The notes: a model not told the origin generated them from the sequence alone. DNA of 64,000 bases from Megalonaias nervosa (GCA_016617855.1 JAECUM010009799.1:1-64000), one strand, 5' to 3'; numbered from the stretch's first letter, positions 45,192-57,578 are shown. Program-made: numbers and translations.

Positions 45192-46062
45192 ATGCCATAT
45201 CATAATGTTAGTGTCAATCTGACTCCTGGTCAGATTAAAAAGCTACAATCAGTATCATAAAGGAACTGCGGAATAAAAATATTGCAGAAATCAGAACAAA
45301 TCGCAGGTGATCCAAATAAACTATCACTGACAGAACGTCAACTCAGGCACTTCAATGACGCCAAACAATTAGCCACTGGTGTACGACTTAATCGTTCTGC
45401 TGGTGCCATTAAAGACGCAGTCAAGACGGGGGGTATATTTCCACTTCTTGCAGCTGTACCAGCATTGATAGCCGTTGCAGCCCCACCTGTTGCAGAAGCA
45501 GCTGCACTTGGTGCTGTTGGAACTGCCACTGGGATGGCATTAAACAAAGCAACAGGCCAAGGAGTAAACACTTCCAATAAAAGGCCGATCCGTTCACGGA
45601 TTGGGTATAAGACTGCCAGGAAACCCTCATTCATGGTACGGTCAAACCACGGGGAAGGGCCTAAGACTGCCCGAGACACATCGTTGATATTTCCCATGTC
45701 CAATTTGATTTACTTGATGCTGCTAAAAAAAGTTAAACATCAAAAACTTCAGAGCAGTTTTAATGCTTGTTCAATTACGAAAACAACCAAACCGTGTTCA
45801 AACCAATATCATTAATCTCGATGGAAGTTCTGGTCCAGGTACTTATTTTGTTGCATACGCGATTGATCCACGTGGAGTTGTTTATTTCGATTCGTATGTG
45901 TTGGCACCACCGAACGAATTTTTAAAATATATCGACAGACTTCAAAACACTCCGGTCTGGTATTCAACATTACCAAGACAGATAATGTACTGATCCACCA
46001 GTATGTGGCCATGAAGTACTCGCTGTACTCGACGCTGTGTCATCGTCAACGACGCCACCTCA
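45192..46062 (+). pseudogene. Minor-capsid/protease fusion relic, module A
   Basis: N-terminal part: MPYHNVSVNLTPGQIKKL, TAA 45258, then KLSLTERQLRHFNDAK, TGGIFPLLAAVPALIA (hydrophobic) and an Ala/Gly segment, like a pVI/pX-type internal virion protein. A frame change near 45710-45760 leads to the protease: SGPGTYFVAYAID (about 45829), where the His-Trp of active relatives is Tyr-Phe; VYFDSY (about 45883); WYSTLPRQ (about 45958), the Gln region; and, after another shift, VCGHEVL (about 45998), the Cys. Fusing a virion protein to an adenain-like protease is unusual. Inactive. Confidence 0.6.
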
Positions 46063-46137
46063 TAAAGTCGTGCACAAGTATACTACCAGACGGTGTAACC
46101 CCCACCGTCGGTTTAAACGGGTCCTAGTGAATATTCA

Positions 46138-47133
46138 ATGGTAGATATTTACGGAAGATCTTCTCGGGGTCTCAAACCCCAATGTGTATTTTCCAAATAT
46201 GCAACCCTTGACCAGGTGAAGGACGAGCTCGATAATATTTTGCTTCTCGTAGATGTGGACCAAATGAAGTTGTTGTTTTCAGGATCAACAAGGACGATTA
46301 AAGACGAGCATATACCGTGGACAGATATTATTCTGCTAGTTGCAGATGCGACCGAGGATAACTTATTGGTGTTCGCTAAAAACGGTAAAATTAAAAATTC
46401 AGATGAATCTTCTATAACACTTATGTGAGGGATTACTGGACGCATCAGAAGAATTGGAAATATTATGTATGGCGATCTCAATATTAGCAGAAATACAATT
46501 TCAATGTGAGAGAAGCAAAACTATATGTAGACAGCAACAACGCCACGATCAGAACTGAGATCAACGATCGTTTACTATCCTCAGGTGATACAATGACTGG
46601 TTCTCTCAGTATGGCTAATAATAAAATTACTGGTCTTGGAGAACCAGAATCAAGCGATGATGCTGCAACAAAGAAATACGTCGACAATAGCAACATCCCA
46701 CTGATGACCTCGTTAATGACAACCAATATGATGGAATGACCAGATTTAGATCTGAATTTGCTATTCATATAGCCGCGTTTGTAAATTTTCGTAGAAACAT
46801 AAATAGAGTCATTAATGAATTTTTTGAAAGTCAAGCAGTCATCGACATTAAACTCTCTGACATGAAAAGATTACAGATGGTGTAGTATATACAGTAGCGT
46901 CTGGATTAGCATTATGGACACCACTCAATAAATCCATAAAACATCGCGCCAGGGTTATCAACATATACAGGCTCTCAGTACTCGGCGTTACAACATTTAC
47001 AACATCTATCACGATTTCACGGCATTGTCCAGTCCCGACTCCGTCTGTATCTATGTTAGAGATATTGGATCAAAACGACGAGGCAACATTTGTGGTGGAA
47101 GCGGAAGAAAAAGGCGCCCCCGTGTTGTCTTGA
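46138..47133 (+). pseudogene. Fibre-like protein relic, module A
   Basis: MVDIYGRSSRG opens a 96-codon frame ending TGA 46426-46428. The shifted continuation has LLSSGDTMTGSLSMANNKIT and SSDDAATKKYVDN (about 46578-46690), the repeat seen in trimeric tail or capsid fibres (phage and Polinton-like). A helical region (VIDIKLSDMKRL) and a C-terminal beta-rich head (YTVASGLALWTPL, then ITISRHCPVPTP) lead to TGA 47131-47133. At least three frame breaks. Expected to project from the vertex and bind a receptor, by analogy. Twin: 58102-59067. Confidence 0.6.
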
Positions 47134-47169
47134 ATTAGTCACTAAACAACCACCTACTTAAATTATATA

Positions 47170-47613
47170 ATGAACCAGCTGATTGACATTGTTGCAGCGC
47201 AACATTACACATACGAGTAAGTATGTTTGTTGCAGACCCAACTAAAAGATATTATTGATGAGTATACAGAAAAACAAAAACTACCGCAGACGTATCGTTG
47301 TTACTGAGATAATTGTATACTCTGCATCTGCCGTAATAGCTGGAACAGCAACTATAATCGATCATTATCAGCTACGTACATAATAGCACCAGTAATGGGG
47401 ATTGGTTTTGCACCTATAACCGGTGTTGCAGGTATTCTTAATATCACTGCAGAAAAGATATCTACGTGTGCGGCTGATACTTTACACGCGTATACAACGT
47501 TGCTATCAGCGGCAACAGACGCACACGTCAAATTATCATCGCTGATATCATCAGAGCTCAACGATAGAATAATATCAGATCAGGAATTCGCAGAAATGAT
47601 TAATATTTATTAA
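47170..47613 (+). pseudogene. Small membrane protein relic, module A
   Basis: MNQLIDIVAAQHYTYE, then stop and frame changes, LQTQLKDIIDEYTEKQK, a hydrophobic pair of segments (IVYSASAVIAGT; PVMGIGFAPITGVAGIL), and an amphipathic C-terminus (VKLSSLISSELNDRI) to TAA 47611-47613. The twin at 57579-58046 has the same layout. Function unknown; no family recognised. Confidence 0.45.
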
Positions 47614-47684
47614 GAAACAACTAGAAACCAAACTTCCTTGTCTCCTGACAAAGATCACTAATTTAAATCAGGAAGTAAATACTA

Positions 47685-49105
47685 ATGTCACAAGAATTGC
47701 TCGAATAAAACGTCGCTAATACAACACCACCAACAATATCAGCGAGATCAACCAATCCTGAGTTCAACTTTAGCTTTCCAAAGGCAATTCCAGCCAAAAA
47801 AATAGTGTTAGCACAATTGCGAGTATATTACAGCTGGCCAAATATTAGATTAAAGTCGTTCGGTGGGTTGCAAGCAAAAAATTCATCAGTGGTTTCTTAT
47901 AAAAATAAGCCCCATGGAACCCCCGATTGGCAAGTTGTTGATATTCCTACGGGTAGTTATTAAATATAACAGATCAATAGTGAATTCCAGCGCAGGATTA
48001 AATCTATCACAGGAAAAGAATCCAAAATCGCTATCGCGGTTCATGAGCCAACATTATTAGAAATATCGATACCCGACCACGCCGTAGATATATATCAATC
48101 ATCGATTAGAACTGTCTTAGGATGGCCAGAGATAGCATCTGTTCTTCAAAGACCACCAGAACCTCAACGTGGTGATTTTGTCACAGACAAACTCGTATTT
48201 ACAAAATATCCAACATATAGAAATCTTAATGTCTGGAAGGACGAACAATTCAGTACGACTTTCCATGATGAGGGTATAATTATATCGAATAGTTATTCTA
48301 TGATACACTGAAGAAATCCTAAAACAAAAAACTAAGGATGGAAGTTCCAGTATAGAGCTGGCCAAAGAAATAACAAAAGAACGTAAACGTGTACGTGACG
48401 ATTTACAACAATTATTTCAGCAGTACACGCATGAGTTTCCAAATGATCATCTTAAACAAAAAATCATTACAACGATAAAACATCCGAACCAAGTAAAATC
48501 TGATGCTAAATTATTTCATAAATCTGTGATAAAGACTGCAATTCATGAAGGTTCTCAATTGTGAATAGGCTTTATAGATGGCCAAGCTCCACGTTATCCA
48601 GATGAAACATATGAAGATAATTTTCTTGCATATTTTAATATCATAGAGGCAGATCTGCCAACATTTAAATTACCATGGCTTAAAATTGATAAAATACAAC
48701 CTGCTGTCAACGATATAAACGATGAATAGATTCCAGCAATACAAGAATCAGTGAGAAAAATATCCCCTCTTCAAGATATTCTCAAACATAACAATGATCC
48801 GGACGGTGGTGCTCGTCATATATCACTATGTGTTGTCAATATCACACCAACAATCCCAGTCAGTCTGGAGTGTGATGCAATCGATGGCAGCTTCAAGTAG
48901 ATTTAAAAAGATCCAGGCAGGCACAACATGGATATATTCTATACACATTCACCCCTGAAGTTCCACCTGGGTTTTTAATTGTGTCAGTACCTGTTAATCC
49001 GGTTTATCCACGATGTCATAATCCGCTATAATCACGGATACATTTTAGATTTACTGACCAAAGTGGACACCTTCTTGATTTAAGAAATGAAGTTTTGTCA
49101 AAAAG
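47685..49105 (+). pseudogene. Penton-like protein relic, module A
   Basis: MSQELLE, then TAA 47706, then a frame that reads SARSTNPEFNFSFPKAIP and VLAQLRVYYSWPNI (about 47735-47840), then GTPDWQVVDIPTGSY (about 47915). The order strand-LAQL-YYSWPNI-(I/V)xxGSY parallels the N-terminal jelly-roll of Polinton penton (LVEMIHPTQILNI...PPGYY) in the Maverick here, but this is a pattern comparison. It continues with breaks through HNNDPDGGARHISLCVVN (about 48788) to about 49105. Twin: 56180-57541. Confidence 0.5.
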
Positions 49106-49727
49106 TTTGTATGTGAGTTCCTACCCTGACTGATTTTTGTCAGAATAAAAATATAAATCTGAGTCAGAATGAAAATAAAAAAATAAAAAAATAAATCTGA
49201 ATCTGAGTCAAAATTTGCATCTGCGTTAGATTAACCGATTTAGAATTAAGTGAACTCTAAAGAGCATCTCCGGAACAAACAAAAGATATGTTGGACCTCC
49301 ACCAGATCCAAAAACTTATATGACGACAAATAAACGAAATTGTCGCCGTAGCTACGTTTTGTTGGAATATTTTCTCAAATAAAATCATCCAAGTGAATAT
49401 AATGGACGGAATATTTGCCGAGATAGAAAAACTAATCCATGCACAATAATTGATGGTGTGTTATTATTGTCCAAGAAAACATCGTAGTAAGATTCTCGAT
49501 GATGTAATCGATATAGTAAAAATTTCTCAATCAGTGGAAACAAAAAATAAAAAAATAAATCTCAATCTGAGTCAGAAAATATATCTGAATAAAAATAAAT
49601 ATTATTCGGTGTTACAACTTTCACCGGTGACGTTTACAATCCCTTTTGACTTTCGTCAAGGACTCTGTCAGGGATAAAGTCAAAGACTCAGGGTGTTTAC
49701 AATCATACATGATATTTTCCAGTTGTC
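49106..49727 (+). other. AT-rich spacer after module A with short repeat units
   Basis: Contains AAATAAATCTGAATCTGAGTC-type units at 49145-49215 and 49540-49610. They are the inverse of the units at 54.9-56.1 kb and occupy the same place after a penton-like gene. Also a possible ORF fragment at 49450-49677. No gene is supported. Confidence 0.45.
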
Positions 49728-50050
49728 TTACACGTGCACTCGCGATCTTTTTCGTTTCGTATTCGCTTTGAATTCTGATCTAACTCTCTCAATCGCCTGT
49801 GCGAGTGAAACGAATTTCCGGAAGTTTTTATCATCATCGACATAGAGTAACGATTGTTTCATCGCTTGTTGGAGCAATTTAATAACATGTGTTCGGCTGC
49901 TAGTGTATATCGTCCGTCGTATTTCCGTTCCTGTAATATTTCAAAATCATTTCTACTTTTTTCAGCATCCGTTTGATCACAAAGTTCTATATCATCATCA
50001 TTAAATTTTCTGATCTCCGAAATAATTCCATTAATACTTTCGGAATTCAT
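49728..50050 (-). pseudogene. Small acidic/basic protein relic
   Basis: MNSESINGIISEIRKFNDDD starts at 50050. The first frame stops near 49859 (TGA). The adjoining frame carries LLQQAMKQSLLYVDDDKNF and a basic end (NTKRKRSRVHV) to TAA at 49730-49728. One shift gives about 107 residues, mostly helical. No family recognised. It lies outside both structural modules and may belong to the replication side of the element. Confidence 0.35.
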
Positions 50051-50493
50051 TATATCATAAATATTTGTGTAAAATAAAACAACAAATAAACAGTAAGACT
50101 GATGAGCAATTTGCCGTTCCATGGGGTCCCTTCATTTTCCAATACGTGCAGTTCCATTGGGTTCCGTAGCCATTTGCCTAGGGTTCTTTCTGGCAGAAAG
50201 ATCTTTGTATAAGACACCCTTCGTGAGGCTTTTTTCTTTCTGGCTGACATTCTTTCTGAATGTCTTTTTATGAGGTACGCTTCATGAGGCTGAGGGCTCA
50301 TCACTGTTATTGTCTATTTTTCGGGAGCCCCTGTTTTTCAATTTTGTGCACGCCTCCCCCTAAATCAAACCCCGGGGAGTTCAAAACAGCACCCACCACG
50401 TTTCTCGACATGGTGGGAAGGTGTGCGAGATTTTTATTCTGGGGAATTCCCCCAAAATATTAATGAAAATGCGATTATCGCCCACCGTCGACA

Positions 50494-50860
50494 AATTTGT
50501 CAATCACTGAATTCGAACTCCACACGTTGAGTATGGAAATACCGCCCCGTTAGCGCTTGACCACGGATCATTCTAACGATTACATTTTTGAAATATTATT
50601 ATGAAGTTACTAATAGCAGACAATTTTACTGCAGTGTGGACGATTCAATGAATTTATTTCAACTTCCAAACACATATAAATCTGACAGATGGCGGCTGGT
50701 GACGTCGTTCGGGAACTATCTATACCTGGAAATATAAAAATAACTTACCTGGATTACATGCAAGGGAGACGTGGCTAATCTGTTACAGTGTGAGCCACAA
50801 CAAAAAAAATGCATAATCCGCGGCCGTGTTTAACCACTATACTTGACAGAGTTTTCTCCT
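50494..50860 (-). repeat. tRNA-like (SINE) fragments
   Basis: On the minus strand GTGGTCAAGCGCTAACG (A-box-like, about 50573-50557) is followed 40 bases later by GAGTTCGAATTC (B-box-like, about 50520-50509). A second A-box-like AGTATAGTGGTTAAACACG lies at about 50846-50828. Probably tRNA-derived SINE remnants. Confidence 0.35.
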
Positions 50861-51059
50861 TTCATCTAGTATACAATTGAATGAGTAGAAAGTAGATTCA
50901 CCGTCTGTCAGGAGATACTTAAATGTTTTGGGGTTGGTTTTTTTTGTTTATATTTCTTTGAAAATGCTGATCTGTATATTTCTTTGCGACACTGTGTACT
51001 GAGGCCTGGCAAATATCAAAATATTTACCAGCTGCATATGTCTATTGAAATTCTTTTTC

Positions 51060-51399
51060 TTCGCCGGTCTCCACATTCTCAGATTTAACTGATCTTGCGC
51101 GTTTATCGTGTTTCCAAGTATTTCCAAATTTGCAATTCTGACACTGTAAATTACTTAAATAATTTTTTTTCGGATCGGAATTAGCATGACCAATCGCAAG
51201 ACCATCTTCGATCAGTCAGTGAAAACTTTCATAGATAAGTTTATGACAACGATATCTTTTTCCCATCAGTAAATCTGAGATAACCAACATTATCAATCGA
51301 ACCGAGTGGTAGTTTCATTCTATAATTCCTGATGATACCATCACGAGATGCCTCATAAATTTTCATGATGGGATAATTCTCAAATTCATTTTGCTCCAT
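51060..51399 (-). pseudogene. HNH homing-endonuclease-like protein relic
   Basis: ATG 51399 starts MEQNEFENYPIMKIYEASRDG, then IRNYRMKLPLG and VGYLRFTDGKK: the NUMOD4-type opening (YEAS-DG-IRN...GY-R). After TAA near 51244 a shifted frame gives RCHKLIYESFH and DGLAIGHANSDPKKNYLSNLQC, matching the order of an HNH nuclease (H...DG..I-H-N-D-xxN-NLQ). A C-terminal helix-turn-helix-like stretch (YAAGKYFDICQASVHSVAKK) follows beyond a further stop. Such enzymes cut DNA to copy themselves. Domain names are from motif order only. Confidence 0.6.
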
Positions 51400-51617
51400 T
51401 TATATAGTAATATTATTTCTATAAATCATTATTTTATTGCTAGAAAAAATATGTGGGATGCTCTAGCCCGAAAATCAAGCGAGATAGTCTTCGGTGTTAT
51501 TTTTATACCAGCAACGCTGTTGCCAGTGATTTTCTTTTTATCGTAATACCGTTTCAAAGCTCTGTATTTTTTACCATCCGCATTCCACACAACTGAGTTT
51601 CACCCCTGATTCCGACG

Positions 51618-51764
51618 TTATATTTCAAACACAGCTTTTGTCCTAGACTTTCTTTGCCGCACGCTCTGCTTGTGATATCCACATAATTCATTAACACAAG
51701 CCCGATTGCAAGGAATTGCAGGACCAATCATCAACCACTTACAATAACTATTTACTTGAATCAT
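51618..51764 (-). CDS. Short Cys-containing ORF
   Basis: 48 codons starting MIQVNSYCKWLMIGP, with PCNRACVNELCGYHKQ, a possible Cys/His site. The region after TAA 51620 contains more apparently coding sequence in other frames, so this may be a fragment of a longer broken gene. It is divergent from the replication gene at 51818. Weak. Confidence 0.25.
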   Translation of the reverse strand: MIQVNSYCKWLMIGPAIPCNRACVNELCGYHKQSVRQRKSRTKAVFEI

Positions 51765-51817
51765 TATATCTTATAAATTAAAGTTTAATTTAAATATATA
51801 TTTACCTTAATTATACC

Positions 51818-54797
51818 ATGACGGAATTTACGAGATTATCTGAGATTAAACTCTCCAAAGCCAGATTCGATCTTGACCCTGAATTGCCGAGGCGAGCTCT
51901 GGTTGATTTGAAAAAATAAACTTTAATCAATCGCATCCGTCAAGGCAAGATAGAATTTAGCAACGATAGTGCGGCTCATGTGTGGTCAACATTCAGAATT
52001 ATGCAAGACGTCAATGCTACAATGAATGACAAGCGAGCAAGGACAACTATTAATGATCTCGACGAACAAAAATATATTTTTAGCTACCACGACGGTAGAT
52101 GGCATCTGGACTATCCGTGACAAACGTGACCCTATTCAATTGCATCTCCCTGGAAATATTCTCACGTTAAATAAAATTTCAAACCAGGAATACTGACTGG
52201 TATCGACAAACTTTATTATGAACGAGCATATCCTGTAACGGCAGTTGTTTATGCGATATATCTGCTGAATGATAAACCTAGCGTTGATGATCTCAAACCG
52301 ATGAAATTTCTCGCTTGAATTGTATTGCTGAACGAGTTGTAGAACACTTTACAAAAGCGAAACGAGGAAACGGTTTAACGGATTTACGATTTTAAACAAT
52401 AAATAAGTGGGTAGAAAGAAATAAAGATACCGAAGAGTCTATCAAAGACGTTGCTGAACGGGAAAAAATTAAAATTCCCAATAACGGTGAAGACGTTAAT
52501 GGGGAAAGTTTTATACGAATCGAAGTATAAATCTAAAGGAGCTCCGATAGAGATTATTGATCATAACGCACACTCGTGGACTTCGGACATAACAATATTT
52601 CCACGAAATAGAGCCGTTAAATTTTTTAACGGTGATATGTTTGATTTAATCAGAAATATCAGTAAGAGTGACCTTTGTATCCGTGCAGTTTTTTCAAAGT
52701 TCAGAACCTGTAAACTATGATCAGTTTGTACGACCTAATGGAGATATTTATAGTACAGAATCTCTTAATAACGAAATCAAAAATCTTGCGTTGAAATACA
52801 CGAACGATACTGATTTGATCGAACGATTACCCAGTAATTGCTTCACCATTCCGTCAGTTGCTGTCCACGCTGCTCAGAAGGAAAATTCATGGAAACCATC
52901 ATGGTTGAAATTTCTTGAAGATGTCCAACACAGTTATATCGAATACGGACACGGCGGATTGTGGAATACTAAATACGATTATAAAGATGTTATCTTAGTT
53001 GATATGGTTGCATGTTATACTGGACGTTTTCTTGATATGGGAGAGTGTTCTGGGTATTTCAAACGATTTTGACATACAACACACGAGACGACCAGAGTTG
53101 CGATAAATGAACCCTTGCCAGATTTAGACTCAACTGGATTTGCATGTATTGAGTCATTTGAGTTTCCATAAAAAACCCTTCATCCAGTTGTCGCTGTTTG
53201 GTTTGGAAAATATTGTAGCGAACGCGGATGGGCTCCATTAGTTTTATTACGAGAAATGCTTGATGTAAAAACATTGATATCATTGGTTGTAAGTAAAGCA
53301 ATTATATCACATCTTCCGCAGAAACGAGTTTGGTTACCACAACAGAAGAAATATTCCCCCGATGAAAATCCGGAAGATACCGATCACGAAAATAAACTTG
53401 CAAAAGATTTGGCAGAAAAAATAATTGGTAAATTTACACAAGGAGGATCATGTGATCATAAACGACATTGTACAAGATTAATTATCGACGATGCTGACCT
53501 TGATTTCATAATTGCTGATACAACAGAGAGAAGCACATTTATTAGTCGGAATAATACTTAACTTATCGGACGGAACTAAATTAGGTACAATTGATGATAC
53601 AATTGATGGTGATTCACCAAAGTGTACTCAGTTAAGATCATCGATGCTCGCGTACGTTTCGATAATCTTACTATCGATGATAAACAGATTTCCTGATACC
53701 GCGGTCACAGTCACCAAAGATTCATTTTATATCAACATAAATAATACAGGATTGCTAAAACAATCATATATCGGCGCTGATGCATCATGGGGCGAATGGA
53801 GAATAAAACTAGAAAACGTTCTTAGTTATTCTGAATCCGCCGATGTTGAATCTTAGGAAATATATTATAAAAATAAACAGAGGTCAAAACTTTCATCCGT
53901 TCCGTCGGTATATAATCCTGTGAAAAGACATAAAACAATTTATCTAAATCGACCCGGAGGTTCTGGTAAAACAACGCGGGCGAATAAATTATTTCGGAAT
54001 TTTGATATAGTTGTACTAACTCCGTCTCACCGGCATGCCAGATAAATGAGCGAACGAGGAGTTAAATCTCATACTTATCACAGCTTCTTTAGATGGGAGG
54101 GAGATGCTTGGACTCCTGAGCGAATGGGTGAGAAATATATTTAGAAGATCATTATCTGGGATGAGATATGTACGGTATCTGTAGAGGTATTAAAAATGTT
54201 TCTTGACGAGAAATACTGTTGTTATCATGTGTGGCGATCATGGTCAATCACCACCCTTTGTTGTATCATCTCCGCATGAATGGCTGAAAACGTTCGTAGA
54301 TTATTATGAGGAAATAACTGATGATCATAGAGCTATTGACGAACGTCGGAAAGAGTTTAAAAAGTTAACCAGACTACAGCCAGATAAGATTCAATGTCAG
54401 ATAATGCGTGAAGTAATTTCAAAGACTATGATGAATTACTTTTGGAATTTATGGAGGCCTGATAATTTGATAATTGCAAGTGGGAAGATAGTTCTGGATA
54501 CACTTCAAATTTCTGTTACATAAAGAAAAGTTTTCAGATTTACCTGTGCTATTGTGTTATCGACCAGCAGATGCACGCAAACAAAATATTGAAGTTGAGA
54601 TTCCAGGAGGCTTGGAAGAACCAAGGAAACAAAATCTTGTATTAAATTATATTGTTTTGGTTCCTGTGAGTGCTGTTGAGAGCGCGTTAACGATGGATAA
54701 ATCTCCGTGGACTCTTGGATATGCTATAACCATTTATTCGTCACAAGGATTAACTATTTCCGATACAAATATCTGGAAACGAAACGATCAATTGTAA
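51818..54797 (+). pseudogene. Replication protein relic: PolB-like region plus SF1 helicase
   Basis: ATG 51818 (MTEFTRLSEIKL). Several frames follow in series. The middle part contains DVILVDMVACYTGRFLDMGE (about 52987-53046), like PolB motif A; LRSSMLAYVSIILLSM (about 53635), like motif B; and VTVTKDSFYI (about 53706), like motif C. The helicase is clearer: RPGGSGKTTRA (Walker A, about 53950), SHTYHSFFRWEGD, IIWDEICT (Walker B, about 54157), VIMCGDHGQSPP (about 54217), and YAITIYSSQGLTI (about 54720). Stops and shifts throughout. The helicase call is firm; the polymerase call is an inference from motif order. Confidence 0.65.
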
Positions 54798-54883
54798 CAG
54801 TGAAAATGAAAATCTCGCTGTCATCAGTGATCGTGGTAACTAACAATCCTGGCAGAGTCTTGACAGAGTCGAACTAAAGTAAA

Positions 54884-56125
54884 AAATATATATCTATTTT
54901 TTCAAATTCATTTTTATTTTTTCAAATGTATTTATATTTTTTCAGATTCATAATATTTATATTTTCAGATTTATAATATAAATTTTTCTCAAATTTATTT
55001 TTATTTTTTCAGATTTATAATATTTTTTTTTAAATTTTATTTTATTTTTTCGGATTCATAATATTTATTTTTCAGATTTATAATATTTATTTTTCAGATT
55101 TATATTATTTATTTTTCAGATTCATAATATTTATTTTTTTCAGATTTATAATATTTGTTTTCAGATTTATAATATATATTTTTTCAAATTCATTTTCATC
55201 TTTTCAGATTTACAATATTTATTTTTCAGATATATAATATTTTTTTTTTTCAAATTTATTTTCATTTTTTTCAGATTTATAATATTTATTTTTTTCAGAT
55301 TTATAATATTTATTTTTCAGATTTATAATATTTATTTTCAGATTCATAATATTTATTTTTTCACATTTATAATATTTATTTTCAGATTTATAATATTTAT
55401 TTTTTCAAATTTAGTTTTATTTTTTCACATTTATAATATTTATTTTTTCAGATATTTAATTTTTATTTTTCAAATTTACTTTTATTTTTTTCAGATTTAT
55501 AATATTCATTTTCAGATTTATAATATCTATTTTTTCAAATTCATTTTTATTTTTTCAGATTTATAATATTTATTTTTCAGACTTATAATGTTTATTTTTC
55601 AGAATCATAATAATTATTTTGTCCGATTTATAATATTTTTATCAGATTTATAATATTGATTTGTTCAAATTTATTTTTATTTTTTCAGATTTATAATATG
55701 TTTTTTTTCAGATATATAATATTGATTTTTGGAAATTTATTTTCATTTTTCAGATTTATAATCTTTATTTTTTCAGATTTTTAATATTTATTTCAGATTT
55801 ATAATATTTATTTTTCAGATTTATAACATTAATTTATTGGATTTATAAAATTTCCTTTTTCAAATTTATTTTTATTTTTTTCAGATTTATAATATTTATT
55901 TTTTCAAATTGATAATATTTATTTTTCAAATTTATTTTTATTTTTTCAGATTTATAATATTTTATTTTCAGACTTATAATATTTATTTTTCAAACTTATT
56001 TTTATTTTTTTAGATTTAAAATATTTATTTTTTCATATTTATTTTTACTTTTTCAGATTTATAATATTTATTTTTTTCAAATTTATAATATTTATTTTTC
56101 AGATTTATAATATTTTTTTAAAATA
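54884..56125. repeat. AT-rich ~22-bp tandem repeat region
   Basis: More than 45 irregular copies of TTTTTCAGATTTATAATATTTAT, over 80 percent A+T, with a recurring second unit TTCAAATTTATTTTTA. It sits exactly between the convergent ends of the replication gene (plus) and module B (minus). A few inverse-orientation copies lie after module A (49.1-49.6 kb). Possible roles: origin region, terminator spacer, or simple satellite growth. Confidence 0.9.
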
Positions 56126-56179
56126 ATTTAGAATCAAATTGTTTGGGTTTTTTTTAAAACAAAAAATAGTGCTACGAGC

Positions 56180-57541
56180 ATACATACAGATTTATATTTA
56201 GTGATTATGATCTCAGATCCAAAAGGTGTCCAGCTTGGTCAGTGGTCTAAAATGTACCCTTGATAAAAACGGATCATGACATCTTAAATAAACAGGATTA
56301 ATTGGTTCTGATACAATCAAACAATCCTCGTGTATAAAATATATCCTTGCTGGGCCTGATTGGAATTTTCAAGGTCAGTGATAGCTGCCATCAATTACGT
56401 CACATACTAGATTAACAGCGATTGTCGATGTTATATTAACGATAGCCGGCGAAATATGACGTCCTCCACCGTACAGATCGTTGTTGTGTCTGAGAATAAC
56501 TGACGGTTGTGTAGTTAATTTTATCCATGAATCAAGTTTTTTTGGAAAATATTTATGAATAATTTCACCAGGATCTGTTTTTAAAAAGTCAAGTTCTGGT
56601 AATTTTCTACTGCTAAATAAATCAATCGGTTTTCCGTAATGATCTGAGATTTTCTTGATTCACCAATAAATTTTGCATTTTCAATGATAACTCTGTGGGC
56701 AAAATTAATATCTAAAACAACGTGTGCCAAACTATTAATGTTATCAATGATCTGTTGTTTTATATCTTCGTCGTAATATACAAATATAGATTCAAATAAA
56801 TTTATAATGTTATTGTATATTCCAGTACATTCAGGTTCAATTGCGGCGTTGAATGCTCTAATAAGGTCTACATTAAAATCTCTTTTTTTCTCCTGAAAAT
56901 AAAAGATCTGTTATATTAGGAATATTTTTACCGTTATTATTAGCGATGTATTGAACTCAGTCAAAAATTATCAATGGTTGTAATTTTCGATCTCTTGGAA
57001 TATTTGTTAATGTTTGTTGAAACAATAAAAATTCCTCTTTGATTGGTTTAGTCGGCTGTACATAATCCGGCGGAATATCATGCCATCCTAATACTGATCT
57101 GGTTGAGGACTGATATATATCTACGACGTAATCTGGGGAATTTACTTCTATTGCGGATGATAACGTTGGTTCGTGAACAGTAATGGCTACCTTGGATTCT
57201 TTTCCTGCTATAGACTTAATCCTGCTTTGGAATTCATCATTAATCTGTTATATTTGATAACTACCCGTTGCAATACTGACAACTTGCCAATCTGGAGTTC
57301 GGTTCGGTTTATTTTTGTTTGCAAATACCAGTGAATTATTTACTGGCAATATACCGAACGATTTCGACCTGATATTTGGCCAACTATAATAAACTCGTAA
57401 TTGCGCTAATGCTATTTCGTTAGCAGGTATTGCAGTTGGGAAACTAATACTGATTTCAGGATTAGTTGAACTCGCCGATATTGTAGTTCTTACCGGAGTA
57501 GTATTAACAACGATTTGTTGTAGTAGCTCGTTCGATGACAT
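56180..57541 (-). pseudogene. Penton-like protein relic, module B
   Basis: ATG 57541 (MSSNELLQQIVVNTTPV), then ASSTNPEISISFPTAIP, ALAQLRVYYSWPNI, RTPDWQVVSIATGSYQI, stopping at TAA near 57248. The shifted or continuing frame has KSIAGKESKVAITVHEPTL, VDIYQSSTRSVLGW and, far downstream, LRHNNDLYGGGRHIS (about 56450-56490), matching the module A protein block by block. It is less interrupted than A in its first 97 codons. Terminates in decayed sequence before the AT-rich repeat. Confidence 0.5.
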
Positions 57542-57578
57542 TATTGTTACTGTTATTATTTTAAAACACTGAATTATT

